Shown: positions 1-5,657 of the stretch, piece after piece
Layout: each line of letters opens with the position of its first letter
Numbering within the stretch: position 1 is the stretch's first letter
Assembly (NCBI GenBank): GCA_030424705.1
Contig: JAUHWJ010000159.1
Location: 1 to 5,657 of the forward strand
DNA from: Alphaproteobacteria bacterium
GTDB lineage: Bacteria; Pseudomonadota; Alphaproteobacteria; Rhodobacterales; Rhodobacteraceae
Reading direction: 5' to 3'
Length of the DNA: 5,657 nucleotides
Notes under the pieces: generated by a model
What the model saw: the letters and a program-made list of their open reading frames with translations, nothing else
Told to the model about the DNA's origin: nothing
Database searches by the model: none
Made by a program: the position numbers and the translations under genes

Positions 1-213
1 CCCCGAACTCGACGTGATCGCCATGTTGCCGGTGAATACCGCGGGATTCTCCGGGTCGGCGCTCGTGATCGTGAGAGGCGGTTCGAAATGACGGTTCTTG
101 ATTGATATATAACCGTCATATTCGCCGGGTGCGAACGCAATCGTGTCGCCACCGCGAGCAAGAGAAAGCGCGGCATTGAACTGGGCAATCGAAGCCACTT
201 GAATGATAGCCAT
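1..213 (-). CDS. Right-handed beta-helix (pectate-lyase-like) protein, N-terminal fragment
   Basis: The frame opens with ATG at 213-211 and stays open for 71 codons to the left edge, so only the N-terminus is seen. A GAGG ribosome-binding element lies 5 bases upstream. The peptide begins MAIIQVASIAQFNAAL, followed by GGDTIAFAPGEYDGYISI (residues 21-38) and TITSADPENPAVFTG (48-62). A leading 'sequence of a few strands, GDTI..APG.Y, then TI.S.DP.NPAV' is typical of the first coils of right-handed parallel beta-helix proteins, including polysaccharide lyase/epimerase-like and calcium-binding RTX-type proteins common in Rhodobacterales. No classical signal peptide is visible; secreted RTX-type members usually carry a C-terminal type I secretion signal, which would lie outside the window. 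GC content is about 56% by count, well below the neighbouring operon, and codons such as ATA, TCA and CTT appear. The fold assignment rests on pattern only; substrate and enzyme activity cannot be told from this fragment. Confidence 0.6.
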   Translation of the reverse strand, partial: MAIIQVASIAQFNAALSLARGGDTIAFAPGEYDGYISIKNRHFEPPLTITSADPENPAVFTGNMAITSSSG

Positions 214-218
214 TCCCA

Positions 219-222
219 CCTC
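219..222 (-). promoter_or_regulatory. Ribosome-binding site of the beta-helix gene
   Basis: On the minus strand the bases GAGG sit 5 bases before the ATG at 213-211 (context GCGAGGTGGGA-ATG). This supports that ATG as the start, and supports this gene being translated independently of the upstream deaminase gene, whose stop is 158 bases away. Confidence 0.5.
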
Positions 223-320
223 GCCGTTCCATTTGCAACCAAGGCCGGAAACACTCCCGACCTCTCACCACATCAACGCTCGCGCGGCGCGGCTATTCCA
301 CTGCCGAGGCGTTAACATGT

Positions 321-350
321 TCGCTGGCGCCGATAAAGCGCCTGGTGCGA
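321..350 (-). terminator. Imperfect stem-loop after the operon, possible terminator
   Basis: Read on the minus strand, TCGC, a 4-base interruption, then GGCGC, a 7-base loop TTTATCG, GCGCC, one unpaired A and GCGA form a 5-bp GC-only inner stem with a 4-bp outer stem. It begins about 21 bases past the deaminase stop codon, where an operon terminator would be expected. The bases that follow (AACATGTTAACG) are not a T-tract, so this is not a convincing intrinsic terminator; it could be an RNA 3'-end stabiliser or chance in GC-rich DNA. Confidence 0.25.
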
Positions 351-371
351 CAAATCAGGCGTTTATTCGCG

Positions 372-1727
372 TCATTGGCGAGTTCGTTCGCACAATTGCC
401 GTGCAAGAGCCGCATGCTTCGGCAGAACGGAGTCGATATCGAACGAAACGATCCGCCCGCCCGAGACGACGGCGCGCCCCTCCACCCGGACCTCCGCCGC
501 CCTCGCCGGCGGCGCGAGGACGAGCGCGGCGACCGGATCCCACGCCCCCGCGCCTTCGAGCCCGCCCGTCGGCCAGATGACGAAATCGGCGCGCCTTCCG
601 GGAACGAGCGCGCCGATATCGTCCCGCCCGAGGACGGCCGCGCCGCCCGCCGTCGCGAGGCGCAGGGCCTCCCGCGCCTTCAGCGCGGCGGCGCCGCCTG
701 CGACGCGCTGGAGGAGCAGGGCCTGCCGCGCCTCGGCGAGAAGATTCGCCGCATCGTTCGAGGCCGAGCCATCGACCCCGAGCCCGATCTTCACGCCCGC
801 GTCCAGCATCGCCCGGACCGGTGCTATCCCGCTGCCGAGCCGGCAGTTGGAGCAGGGGCAATGCGCGACGCCGGTTCCGGTTCGCGCGAAGAGGGCGATC
901 TCCGCCATGTCTAGCTTGACGCAATGCGCGTGCCAGACATCGAGCCCGGTCCAGCCCAGCTCTTCCGCATAGTCCCCGGGTCTGACGCCGAAGCGTTCTA
1001 GCGAAAAGGCCACGTCCTCGTCGTTCTCGGCGAGATGGGTGTGGAGCATCACGCCCTTCTCCCGCGCCAGCAGCGCCGTGTCCCGCATCAGCTCGCGGCT
1101 CACGGAGAAGGGCGAGCAGGGTGCGACGCCGATGCGGATCATCGCGCCGGGCGCCGGGTCGTGGAAGGCGTCGATCACGCGGATGCAGTCTTCGAGGATC
1201 GCATCCTCGCGCTCCACCAGCGCATCGGGCGGCAGGCCGCCCGCGCTCTCTCCGATCGACATGGCTCCGCGCGTCGCATGAAGGCGCATCCCCGTTTCCA
1301 GCGCCGCCTCGATCTCGTCGTCGAGTCGCGCGCCGTTGGGGAAGAGATAGAGATGGTCCGCCACCGTCGTCGCGCCGGAAAGTGCGAGTTCCGCGAGGCC
1401 GACCTGCGTCGAGACGCGGATATGCTCCGGCCCCATCAACGCCCATATCGGGTAGAGCGCGCGGAGCCAGCCGAAGAGCGGCGCGTCCACTCCGGCGGGA
1501 ACGACCCGGGTCAGGTTCTGGAAGAGATGATGGTGGGTGTTGACGAGGCCGGGCGTCACCACGCCGCCCCTCGCGTCCAGAATCTCGTCCGCAATGCGCG
1601 GCAGCGCCGCCTCCGGCCCCACCGCCTCGATCACGCCGTCGCGGGCAAAGAGCGCGCCGCCCGCGATCTCCCCCTCCGGCCCTTCGGTGACGAGCACGGA
1701 GGCGCCGCGGACGAGGAGCGTGCCCAT
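372..1727 (-). CDS. 8-oxoguanine deaminase (amidohydrolase family)
   Basis: This 451-residue cytosolic metal-dependent amidohydrolase most likely deaminates 8-oxoguanine to urate and ammonia. Features seen: an N-terminal beta-sandwich start, VTPGLVNTHHHLFQNLTR (residues 57-74) with metal-binding His65 and His67, PLFGWLRALYPIW (83-95), LHTHLAE (228-234) giving His231 and Glu234, WHAHCVKL (265-272) giving His268, CPCSNCRLGSGIAPV (290-304), and LGVDGSASND (316-325) giving the catalytic Asp319. These blocks, and the length, match the group typified by Pseudomonas aeruginosa Pa0142, often annotated earlier as hydroxydechloroatrazine ethylaminohydrolase. Family members usually read CPCSNMR; here a cysteine (295) replaces the methionine. 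The start ATG directly follows the upp stop TAG with no strong ribosome-binding site (context CGGCACGAAATAG-ATG), suggesting reinitiation by ribosomes leaving upp. It is the last gene of the operon. The superfamily is certain; the exact substrate is inferred, with another aminopurine or triazine-type substrate as the alternative. Confidence 0.82.
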   Translation of the reverse strand: MGTLLVRGASVLVTEGPEGEIAGGALFARDGVIEAVGPEAALPRIADEILDARGGVVTPGLVNTHHHLFQNLTRVVPAGVDAPLFGWLRALYPIWALMGPEHIRVSTQVGLAELALSGATTVADHLYLFPNGARLDDEIEAALETGMRLHATRGAMSIGESAGGLPPDALVEREDAILEDCIRVIDAFHDPAPGAMIRIGVAPCSPFSVSRELMRDTALLAREKGVMLHTHLAENDEDVAFSLERFGVRPGDYAEELGWTGLDVWHAHCVKLDMAEIALFARTGTGVAHCPCSNCRLGSGIAPVRAMLDAGVKIGLGVDGSASNDAANLLAEARQALLLQRVAGGAAALKAREALRLATAGGAAVLGRDDIGALVPGRRADFVIWPTGGLEGAGAWDPVAALVLAPPARAAEVRVEGRAVVSGGRIVSFDIDSVLPKHAALARQLCERTRQ

Positions 1728-2369
1728 CTATTTCGTGCCGAACATCCGGTCCCCGGCGTCGCCGAGGCCGGGGACGATGTAGCCGTGATCGTTCAGATGA
1801 CTGTCCACCGCCGCCGTGTAGACGCGAACGTCGGGGTGCCGCGCGGCCATCTTGGCCACGCCCTCCGGCGCGGCGAGGAGGCAGATGAACCGGACGTCCC
1901 GCGCCCCCGCCGCCTTCACATGATCGACCGCCGCGATGGCGGAATTCGCCGTCGCCAGCATCGGATCGACGAGGATGACGGGCCGTTCCGCCATCTCCCC
2001 GGGCAGTTTCTTGTAATAGTCCACCGGCTGCAGCGTCTCGGGGTCGCGGTAGAGACCGATGAAGCCGACGCGGGCGGCCGGGACCAGCTCCAGCAATCCG
2101 TCGAGAAGGCCGTTGCCGGCCCGCAGGATCGAGACGAAGACGAGCTTCTTGCCCTCCAGCACCGGCGCGTCGATCGCTTCAAGTGGCGTCGCGATGCGCT
2201 TCGTCGTCAGCGGCAGGTCGCGCAGCGCCTCATAGGCGAGGAAGGTGCTGATCTCCCGCAGGAGGGCCCGGAACTTGGCGGTCGAGCATTCGACATCCCG
2301 CATCAGCGTCAGCTTGTGCTGCACCAGCGGATGGTCGACGACGGTGAGCGTGGCGGGTGAATCAGTCAT
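1728..2369 (-). CDS. upp: Uracil phosphoribosyltransferase
   Basis: Upp makes UMP and pyrophosphate from uracil and PRPP in the cytosol, the single-step uracil salvage reaction. The 213-residue protein is close to the usual ~208 and collinear with the E. coli enzyme: [13 protein letters not shown] (residues 13-25), [14 protein letters not shown] helix (29-39), [11 protein letters not shown] (81-91), the PRPP loop [12 protein letters not shown] (133-144), AAPEG (166-170), and the uracil-binding C-terminus [19 protein letters not shown] (195-213). The PRPP loop is unusual: the common ATGGS reads ATANS here. The start ATG at 2369 overlaps the add stop as ATGA, and AAGGAAGGA lies 8 bases upstream, which fixes the start; the long open frame continuing upstream is out-of-frame read-through of add and deoB DNA. 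The stop TAG abuts the ATG of the next gene. Its place beside deoA, deoB and add agrees with a role in recovering uracil released from nucleosides. Confidence 0.96.
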   Translation of the reverse strand: MTDSPATLTVVDHPLVQHKLTLMRDVECSTAKFRALLREISTFLAYEALRDLPLTTKRIATPLEAIDAPVLEGKKLVFVSILRAGNGLLDGLLELVPAARVGFIGLYRDPETLQPVDYYKKLPGEMAERPVILVDPMLATANSAIAAVDHVKAAGARDVRFICLLAAPEGVAKMAARHPDVRVYTAAVDSHLNDHGYIVPGLGDAGDRMFGTK

Positions 2370-3388
2370 GCGCGGGGTCCTTCCTTTTCCGCAGATGACA
2401 GGGATCGGGCGCCCCCGTCCAGCCGCCGGGCCAGCGCCGCTTTCGTCTCGGGGCCGCAGAAGGCAGCGTCCAACGCCGTGCGATACAGCGTTTCGAAATC
2501 CGCATCGCCCCAGCCGAAAGTTTTGGATAGCGCCTCGTATTCCTTCGTCATCGTATCCCGGAAGAAGGGCGGATCGTCCGTCGAGATCGTGACACGGCAG
2601 CCCGCTTCGCGAAGCGGGGCCACGGGATGTGCGGCGATCGAGGGATAGAGTCCGAGTGCGAGGTTGGAGCCGGGGCAAACCTCCAGCGTCACGCTCTCCG
2701 CGGCAAGGCGGGCGACGAGCGCAGGGTCTTCGATGGCGCGGACGCCGTGGCCGATCCGCTCGACATGAAGATCGTCGAGCGCGGCGCGCACGCTTTCCGG
2801 CCCGCCGAACTCCCCGGCATGGGCGGTCAGGCGCAGCCCCGCCTCCCGCGCTCTGGCGAAGCATCCGGCGAAGTCCTGCGGCTGGAAGGCGCGCTCGTCC
2901 CCCGCCATGCCAAAGCCGCGGATGCGGCCGCGCGGCGCCTTCAGCATCGTCAAGGTCCCCGTTAGCGCCAATTCCGGCCCGTGATGGCGGATGACGACCG
3001 GGATGAAACGGCAATCGATGCCCTGAACCCGGTCCGCCCCCTCTTCCGCCGCCGCGCGCATCGCCTCCCACCGGCCGCAATCGCCGCCAAAGAGCGAGGG
3101 CGGGGAGAGGAAGATTTCGGAGTAGACCACGCCGTTCGCCGCCTGCTCCAGCAGCACGGCTTCGGTCAGGTCGGCGTAGGTTTCCGGGTCTTCGAACACC
3201 TTGGACATCGTCTCGTAAGCGGCGAGGAAGGTCGTGAAGTCCGACCAGGCGTAGCCGCCCGTCTCGTCGAAGAGGCCCGTCAGGTCCTTCCCCTGCTCGG
3301 CGCCGAGGCGGCGGACGAGCGCCGGCGGCGCCGCGCCTTCGAGATGGAGGTGAAGCTCGATCTTCGGAACGGCGCGGAGATCGGTCAC
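2366..3388 (-). CDS. add: Adenosine deaminase
   Basis: Add hydrolyses adenosine and deoxyadenosine to inosine and deoxyinosine plus ammonia, using one zinc ion. The 340-residue protein has the full set of family motifs in order: [10 protein letters not shown] (residues 9-18) with zinc ligands His13 and His15, GFGMAGDE (158-165), TAHAGE (188-193) with His190 and the catalytic Glu193, RIGHGV (211-216) with His214, CPGSN (238-242), and STDDPP (269-274) with Asp271 and Asp272. The AGDE sequence fits adenosine deaminase better than fungal-type adenine deaminases, which carry a DSSE-like sequence there. The start is GTG at 3388-3386, giving the expected [15 protein letters not shown]; it overlaps the deoB stop as GTGA and is preceded by a strong AAGGAAGGAG 6 bases away. 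The stop overlaps the upp start as ATGA. The inosine produced would be split by a purine nucleoside phosphorylase, not seen here, with the ribose-1-phosphate going to DeoB. Confidence 0.95.
   Translation of the reverse strand: MTDLRAVPKIELHLHLEGAAPPALVRRLGAEQGKDLTGLFDETGGYAWSDFTTFLAAYETMSKVFEDPETYADLTEAVLLEQAANGVVYSEIFLSPPSLFGGDCGRWEAMRAAAEEGADRVQGIDCRFIPVVIRHHGPELALTGTLTMLKAPRGRIRGFGMAGDERAFQPQDFAGCFARAREAGLRLTAHAGEFGGPESVRAALDDLHVERIGHGVRAIEDPALVARLAAESVTLEVCPGSNLALGLYPSIAAHPVAPLREAGCRVTISTDDPPFFRDTMTKEYEALSKTFGWGDADFETLYRTALDAAFCGPETKAALARRLDGGARSLSSAEKEGPRA
2378..2386 (-). promoter_or_regulatory. Ribosome-binding site of upp
   Basis: AAGGAAGGA on the minus strand ends 8 bases before the upp ATG at 2369. 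It lies inside the add coding region and decides the upp start against the much longer upstream open frame. The same nine bases recur before add. Confidence 0.8.
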
Positions 3389-4554
3389 AGGAGACTCCTT
3401 CCTTCTTTGCCCGGCGGCAGGCCGAGCCAGGCGGCGGCGGTCGCCCCGATATCGGCGAAGTCGCAGCGGCCGAGCGCGCGGGGCGGAAGGCCCGGAGAGG
3501 CGAAGAGCGCCGGGACCATCTCCCGCGTATGGTCCGTGCCCTCCCAGGTCGGGTCGTTGCCGTGGTCGGCCGTGACGATGAGAAGATCGCCGTCGCGGAG
3601 CCGCGGGAGCGCCGCGCCGAGCCGCGCGTCGAAGGCTTCGAGCGCGCGGGCGTAGCCCGCAGGGTCCCGCATGTGGCCGTAGAGGCTGTCGAACTCGACG
3701 AAATTGGCGAAGACGAGCGCGCCACCCGGCGCCGTGGCGACCTCCGCCTCCAGCGCGTCGAAAAGCGCCATGTCGTTCGCGCCCTTTCGCTCCGCGGTAA
3801 GCCCGCGATGGGCGAAGATGTCGCCGATCTTGCCGATGCCGACTACGGCTCGGCCGGCGCCCTTCGCCCGGTCGGGCAGCGTCCCCTCCGGCGGGGGGAT
3901 CGCATAGTCCTTCCGGTTTGCGGTGCGGCGATAGGCTCCGGGCGCCCCGAGAAAGGGCCGGGCGATGACGCGGCCGATCCGCAGCGGGTCGCAAAGCCGG
4001 CGCGCGACGGCACAGACTTCATACAGGCGGTCGAGCCCGAACGCCTCCTCATGCGCCGCGATCTGGAAGACGCTGTCCGCCGAGGTGTAGCAAATCGGCT
4101 TTCCTGTTCGGACATGCTCCGGCCCCCAGCGCTCGATCGCGGCCATGCCGTTGCTGTGGATCTGCCCCAGAACGCCGGGCAGCCGGGCTTCCGCGCATAG
4201 CGCGGCGACGAGATCGGCGGGGAAGGCGGGATCCTCCCGCGGGAAATAGCCCCAGTCGAACGCGACCCTGCGGCCCGCCAGCTCCCAGTGGCCCGAGGGC
4301 GTGTCCTTGCCGCGGGACCATTCGCGGGCGGCGGCCCAGCAGCCGCCGGCGCCGCTCAGCCCGGCCGGAACCCGCCCCGTCGCCTCCCGCGCCGCGGCGC
4401 CGAGGCCGAGCGAATCGAGCGCGGGCAGGCGAAGCGGGCCTGCCGCCTCCGCGATGTGGCCGAGCGTGTCCGCGCCCTCGTCGCCATAAGCTGCGGCGTC
4501 CGGCGCGCCGCCGATCCCGGCGGAATCCATGACGAGAAGGAAGACGCGGCTCAC
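3385..4554 (-). CDS. deoB: Phosphopentomutase
   Basis: DeoB interconverts ribose- or deoxyribose-1-phosphate and the matching 5-phosphate, linking nucleoside phosphorolysis to the pentose phosphate pathway and to deoxyribose-phosphate aldolase. The 389-residue protein belongs to the alkaline phosphatase-like superfamily. It shows VMDSAGIG (residues 8-15) with metal ligand Asp10, [10 protein letters not shown] (82-91) with Thr85 as the phosphorylated residue, [13 protein letters not shown] (157-169), KIGDIF (242-247), [13 protein letters not shown] (285-297) with Asp289 and His294, and [18 protein letters not shown] (328-345) with Asp330, His331 and His342. The spacing of these ligands fits the two-manganese site known from the Bacillus cereus enzyme. 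The start is GTG at 4554-4552, which gives the expected [10 protein letters not shown] and overlaps the deoA stop as GTGA; a GGAG lies 8 bases upstream. The gene ends in a GTGA overlap with add. No key residue is missing. Confidence 0.97.
   Translation of the reverse strand: MSRVFLLVMDSAGIGGAPDAAAYGDEGADTLGHIAEAAGPLRLPALDSLGLGAAAREATGRVPAGLSGAGGCWAAAREWSRGKDTPSGHWELAGRRVAFDWGYFPREDPAFPADLVAALCAEARLPGVLGQIHSNGMAAIERWGPEHVRTGKPICYTSADSVFQIAAHEEAFGLDRLYEVCAVARRLCDPLRIGRVIARPFLGAPGAYRRTANRKDYAIPPPEGTLPDRAKGAGRAVVGIGKIGDIFAHRGLTAERKGANDMALFDALEAEVATAPGGALVFANFVEFDSLYGHMRDPAGYARALEAFDARLGAALPRLRDGDLLIVTADHGNDPTWEGTDHTREMVPALFASPGLPPRALGRCDFADIGATAAAWLGLPPGKEGRSLL
3395..3404 (-). promoter_or_regulatory. 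Ribosome-binding site of add
   Basis: AAGGAAGGAG on the minus strand ends 6 bases before the GTG at 3388-3386. It is an unusually strong match to the anti-Shine-Dalgarno sequence for this GC-rich DNA, and it supports the GTG start of add inside the end of deoB. Confidence 0.85.
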
Positions 4555-5657
4555 CGCTCCGGCTCCGGTCCGATCCGTTTCAGGATCAGGGGGCGAGGGG
4601 GCGGCTCCTGCCCGATCTGGTAGGACGCAGCTAGCGCCCGCGCGCCGGTCTCCGCCGCCGCCTGGTCGGCGGCATGGACGCGGCCGAGCGGCGTGTTCGG
4701 GCCGACCCGGGAGCCGATCCCGGCGAGCCGGTCGAAGCCGACGCGCGGGTCGATCCGGTCCGACGCCTTCATCCGCCCGCCGCCGAGGCCGATCACCGCG
4801 AGGCCGAGCGCGCGGCCGTCCACCGCCGCGACGAAGCCCGCCTCCGGCGCCGCCACATCGCGCACGACCGGCGCCGCCTCCAGGTGCGCGCCGCGCCGTT
4901 CGAGGAAATCCGCCGGCCCGCCGAGCGCCGCGACCATGCGCCCGAACCGTTCCGCCGCCGCGCCGGAGGCGAAGGCCGCCTCCATTCGCGACCGCCCCTC
5001 CGCCGCGTCCGCGGCAAGGCCGGAGTGGGCCAGCGCCTCCGCGCCGAGCGCGAGCGTGACCTCCCAGAGGCGCGCGTCCCGCCTTTCCCCGGTGAGGAAG
5101 GCGGCGGCGTTTTCGACTTCCAGCGCGTTGCCGGCGGCGGAGGCGAGCGGCTCGTTCATGTCGGTGATGAGCGCCGAGGTGCGGCAGCCCGCGCCGTTCC
5201 CCGTCTCGACGAGGGAGACGGCGAGCGCCTCCGCGTCCGCCCCGTCCATGAAGGCGCCGGAGCCCGCCTTCACGTCCATCACCAGCGCATCAAGCCCGGC
5301 GGCGAGCTTCTTGGAGAGGATCGAGGCGGTGATGAGGTCGATGGACTCCACCGTCCCCGTCTCGTCCCTTATCGCATAGAGCACGCGGTCCGCGGGGGCG
5401 AGGTCCGCCGTTTGCCCAACGATGGCGCAGCCCGCGCTGGCCACGGCGGTACGGAGCGCCTCCGGCGCCGGCGCCGCGTCATAGCCGGGAATGGCGGAAA
5501 GCTTGTCGAGCGTCCCGCCCGTATGGCCGAGCCCGCGGCCGGAAATCATCGGCACGTAGGCCCCGCAGGCGGCGAGCGCGGGGGCGAGCATGAGGCTCAC
5601 ATTGTCCCCCACCCCGCCCGTCGAATGCTTGTCCACAACCGGGCCCGGGAGGGACCA
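4551..5657 (-). CDS. deoA: Thymidine phosphorylase, 5' end beyond the window
   Basis: DeoA splits thymidine (and deoxyuridine) with phosphate to the free base and deoxyribose-1-phosphate. The frame is open to the right edge, giving 368 residues beginning [15 protein letters not shown]; roughly the first 75-100 residues of a ~440-residue enzyme lie outside. The GTG at 5636 is an internal valine, not a start. Counting from the edge, the phosphate-binding [10 protein letters not shown] is at 9-18, [15 protein letters not shown] at 39-53, and the pyrimidine-contacting residues equivalent to E. coli Arg171, Ser186 and Lys190 fall at Arg97, Ser112 and Lys116 in YAIRDETGT and [26 protein letters not shown] (126-137) and [10 protein letters not shown] (291-300) are also typical. 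A thymidine phosphorylase rather than the Gram-positive pyrimidine nucleoside phosphorylase (Pdp) is favoured by collinearity with E. coli DeoA. The stop overlaps the deoB start as GTGA. The operon promoter is presumably further right. Confidence 0.96.
   Translation of the reverse strand, partial: WSLPGPVVDKHSTGGVGDNVSLMLAPALAACGAYVPMISGRGLGHTGGTLDKLSAIPGYDAAPAPEALRTAVASAGCAIVGQTADLAPADRVLYAIRDETGTVESIDLITASILSKKLAAGLDALVMDVKAGSGAFMDGADAEALAVSLVETGNGAGCRTSALITDMNEPLASAAGNALEVENAAAFLTGERRDARLWEVTLALGAEALAHSGLAADAAEGRSRMEAAFASGAAAERFGRMVAALGGPADFLERRGAHLEAAPVVRDVAAPEAGFVAAVDGRALGLAVIGLGGGRMKASDRIDPRVGFDRLAGIGSRVGPNTPLGRVHAADQAAAETGARALAASYQIGQEPPPRPLILKRIGPEPER
4563..4566 (-). promoter_or_regulatory. 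Ribosome-binding site of deoB
   Basis: GGAG on the minus strand lies 8 bases before the GTG at 4554-4552, within the last codons of deoA (context CCGGAGCCGGAGCG-GTG). A second GGAG only 2 bases from the GTG is too close to act. This supports the GTG start. Confidence 0.6.

Larger units (their letters stand above)
214..371. other. Non-coding gap between salvage operon and beta-helix gene
   Basis: This 158-base stretch separates the stop of the deaminase gene from the start of the beta-helix gene. It holds one imperfect stem-loop (321-350), an 8-base palindrome AACATGTT at 314-321 overlapping GTTAAC at 311-316, and the ribosome-binding site of the left gene. A promoter for the left gene is expected here, but no good -35/-10 pair stands out; TTGATG followed 17 bases later by TGTTTC on the minus strand is the best I see and is weak. 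No tRNA or other RNA gene is evident. Confidence 0.5.

Noticed and set aside
382..392. GTTCGTTC as a possible alphaproteobacterial LexA box
   Set aside because: The known box has two GTTC halves separated by seven bases. Here they are adjacent, and the site lies in the C-terminal coding region of the deaminase.
203..914. Plus-strand frames at 203-580 and 345-914
   Set aside because: Their products are proline/arginine-rich and mostly antisense to the deaminase; no domain, ribosome-binding site or codon-bias support.
355..1446. Second minus-strand frame of about 363 codons overlapping the deaminase
   Set aside because: It is a frame-shifted shadow, rich in arginine and glycine with no motifs, while the other frame carries all the amidohydrolase motifs.
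1035..2360. Long plus-strand open frame of about 441 codons, antisense to the deaminase and upp genes
   Set aside because: The product is arginine- and histidine-rich, resembles no family I know, and spans two well-recognised genes on the other strand. Long antisense frames are expected where codons have GC-rich third positions.
2370..3725. Upstream extension of the upp frame to a 665-codon open frame
   Set aside because: The extension is arginine/serine/proline-rich, out-of-frame reading of add and deoB. The ATG at 2369 has a good ribosome-binding site and gives the expected Upp N-terminus.
3389..3994. Upstream extension of the add frame within deoB
   Set aside because: It is low-complexity, arginine-rich out-of-frame reading of deoB. 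The GTG at 3388 has a strong Shine-Dalgarno and yields the family-typical N-terminus.
5634..5636. GTG as a possible deoA start
   Set aside because: It encodes the valine just before DKHSTGG, a motif far inside known DeoA proteins, and the frame continues with family-like residues to the window edge.

Overview
The window looks like chromosomal DNA from a high-GC alphaproteobacterium, most likely a Rhodobacterales/Rhodobacteraceae-type organism. The reasons are the very GC-rich third codon positions, the gene order, and the style of the left-edge beta-helix protein; this placement is inference, because no rRNA or other marker is present. Every supported gene lies on the minus strand, so transcription runs from the right edge to the left.

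From right to left, positions 5657 to 372 hold a tightly packed nucleoside and base salvage operon: deoA (thymidine phosphorylase, 5' end outside the window), deoB (phosphopentomutase), add (adenosine deaminase), upp (uracil phosphoribosyltransferase) and a 451-residue amidohydrolase best matched to 8-oxoguanine deaminase. No intergenic DNA separates them. The first three junctions are 4-base overlaps (GTGA, GTGA, ATGA), and in the fourth the upp stop TAG is followed at once by the next ATG. This points to one polycistronic message with translational coupling. The promoter and the first deoA codons lie beyond the right edge.

Together the enzymes recover carbon, nitrogen and bases from degraded nucleic acids. 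DeoA releases thymine (or uracil) and deoxyribose-1-phosphate. DeoB turns the pentose-1-phosphates into 5-phosphates for central metabolism. Add converts adenosine or deoxyadenosine to the inosine forms. Upp recaptures uracil as UMP. The last enzyme would turn oxidised guanine into urate plus ammonia, adding disposal of damaged purine to ordinary salvage.

Positions 214-371 are a 158-base non-coding gap with one imperfect stem-loop but no convincing T-tract terminator. Positions 1-213 hold the start of a separate, less GC-rich gene (about 56% GC by my count), probably a right-handed beta-helix (pectate-lyase-like fold) protein of the secreted or calcium-binding kind; it runs off the left edge. 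I found no RNA genes, insertion sequences, CRISPR arrays, riboswitches or clear novel system. The points of most interest are the 8-oxoguanine deaminase appended to a salvage operon, the chain of coupled junctions, an unusual PRPP-loop sequence in Upp, and the composition change at the left edge.
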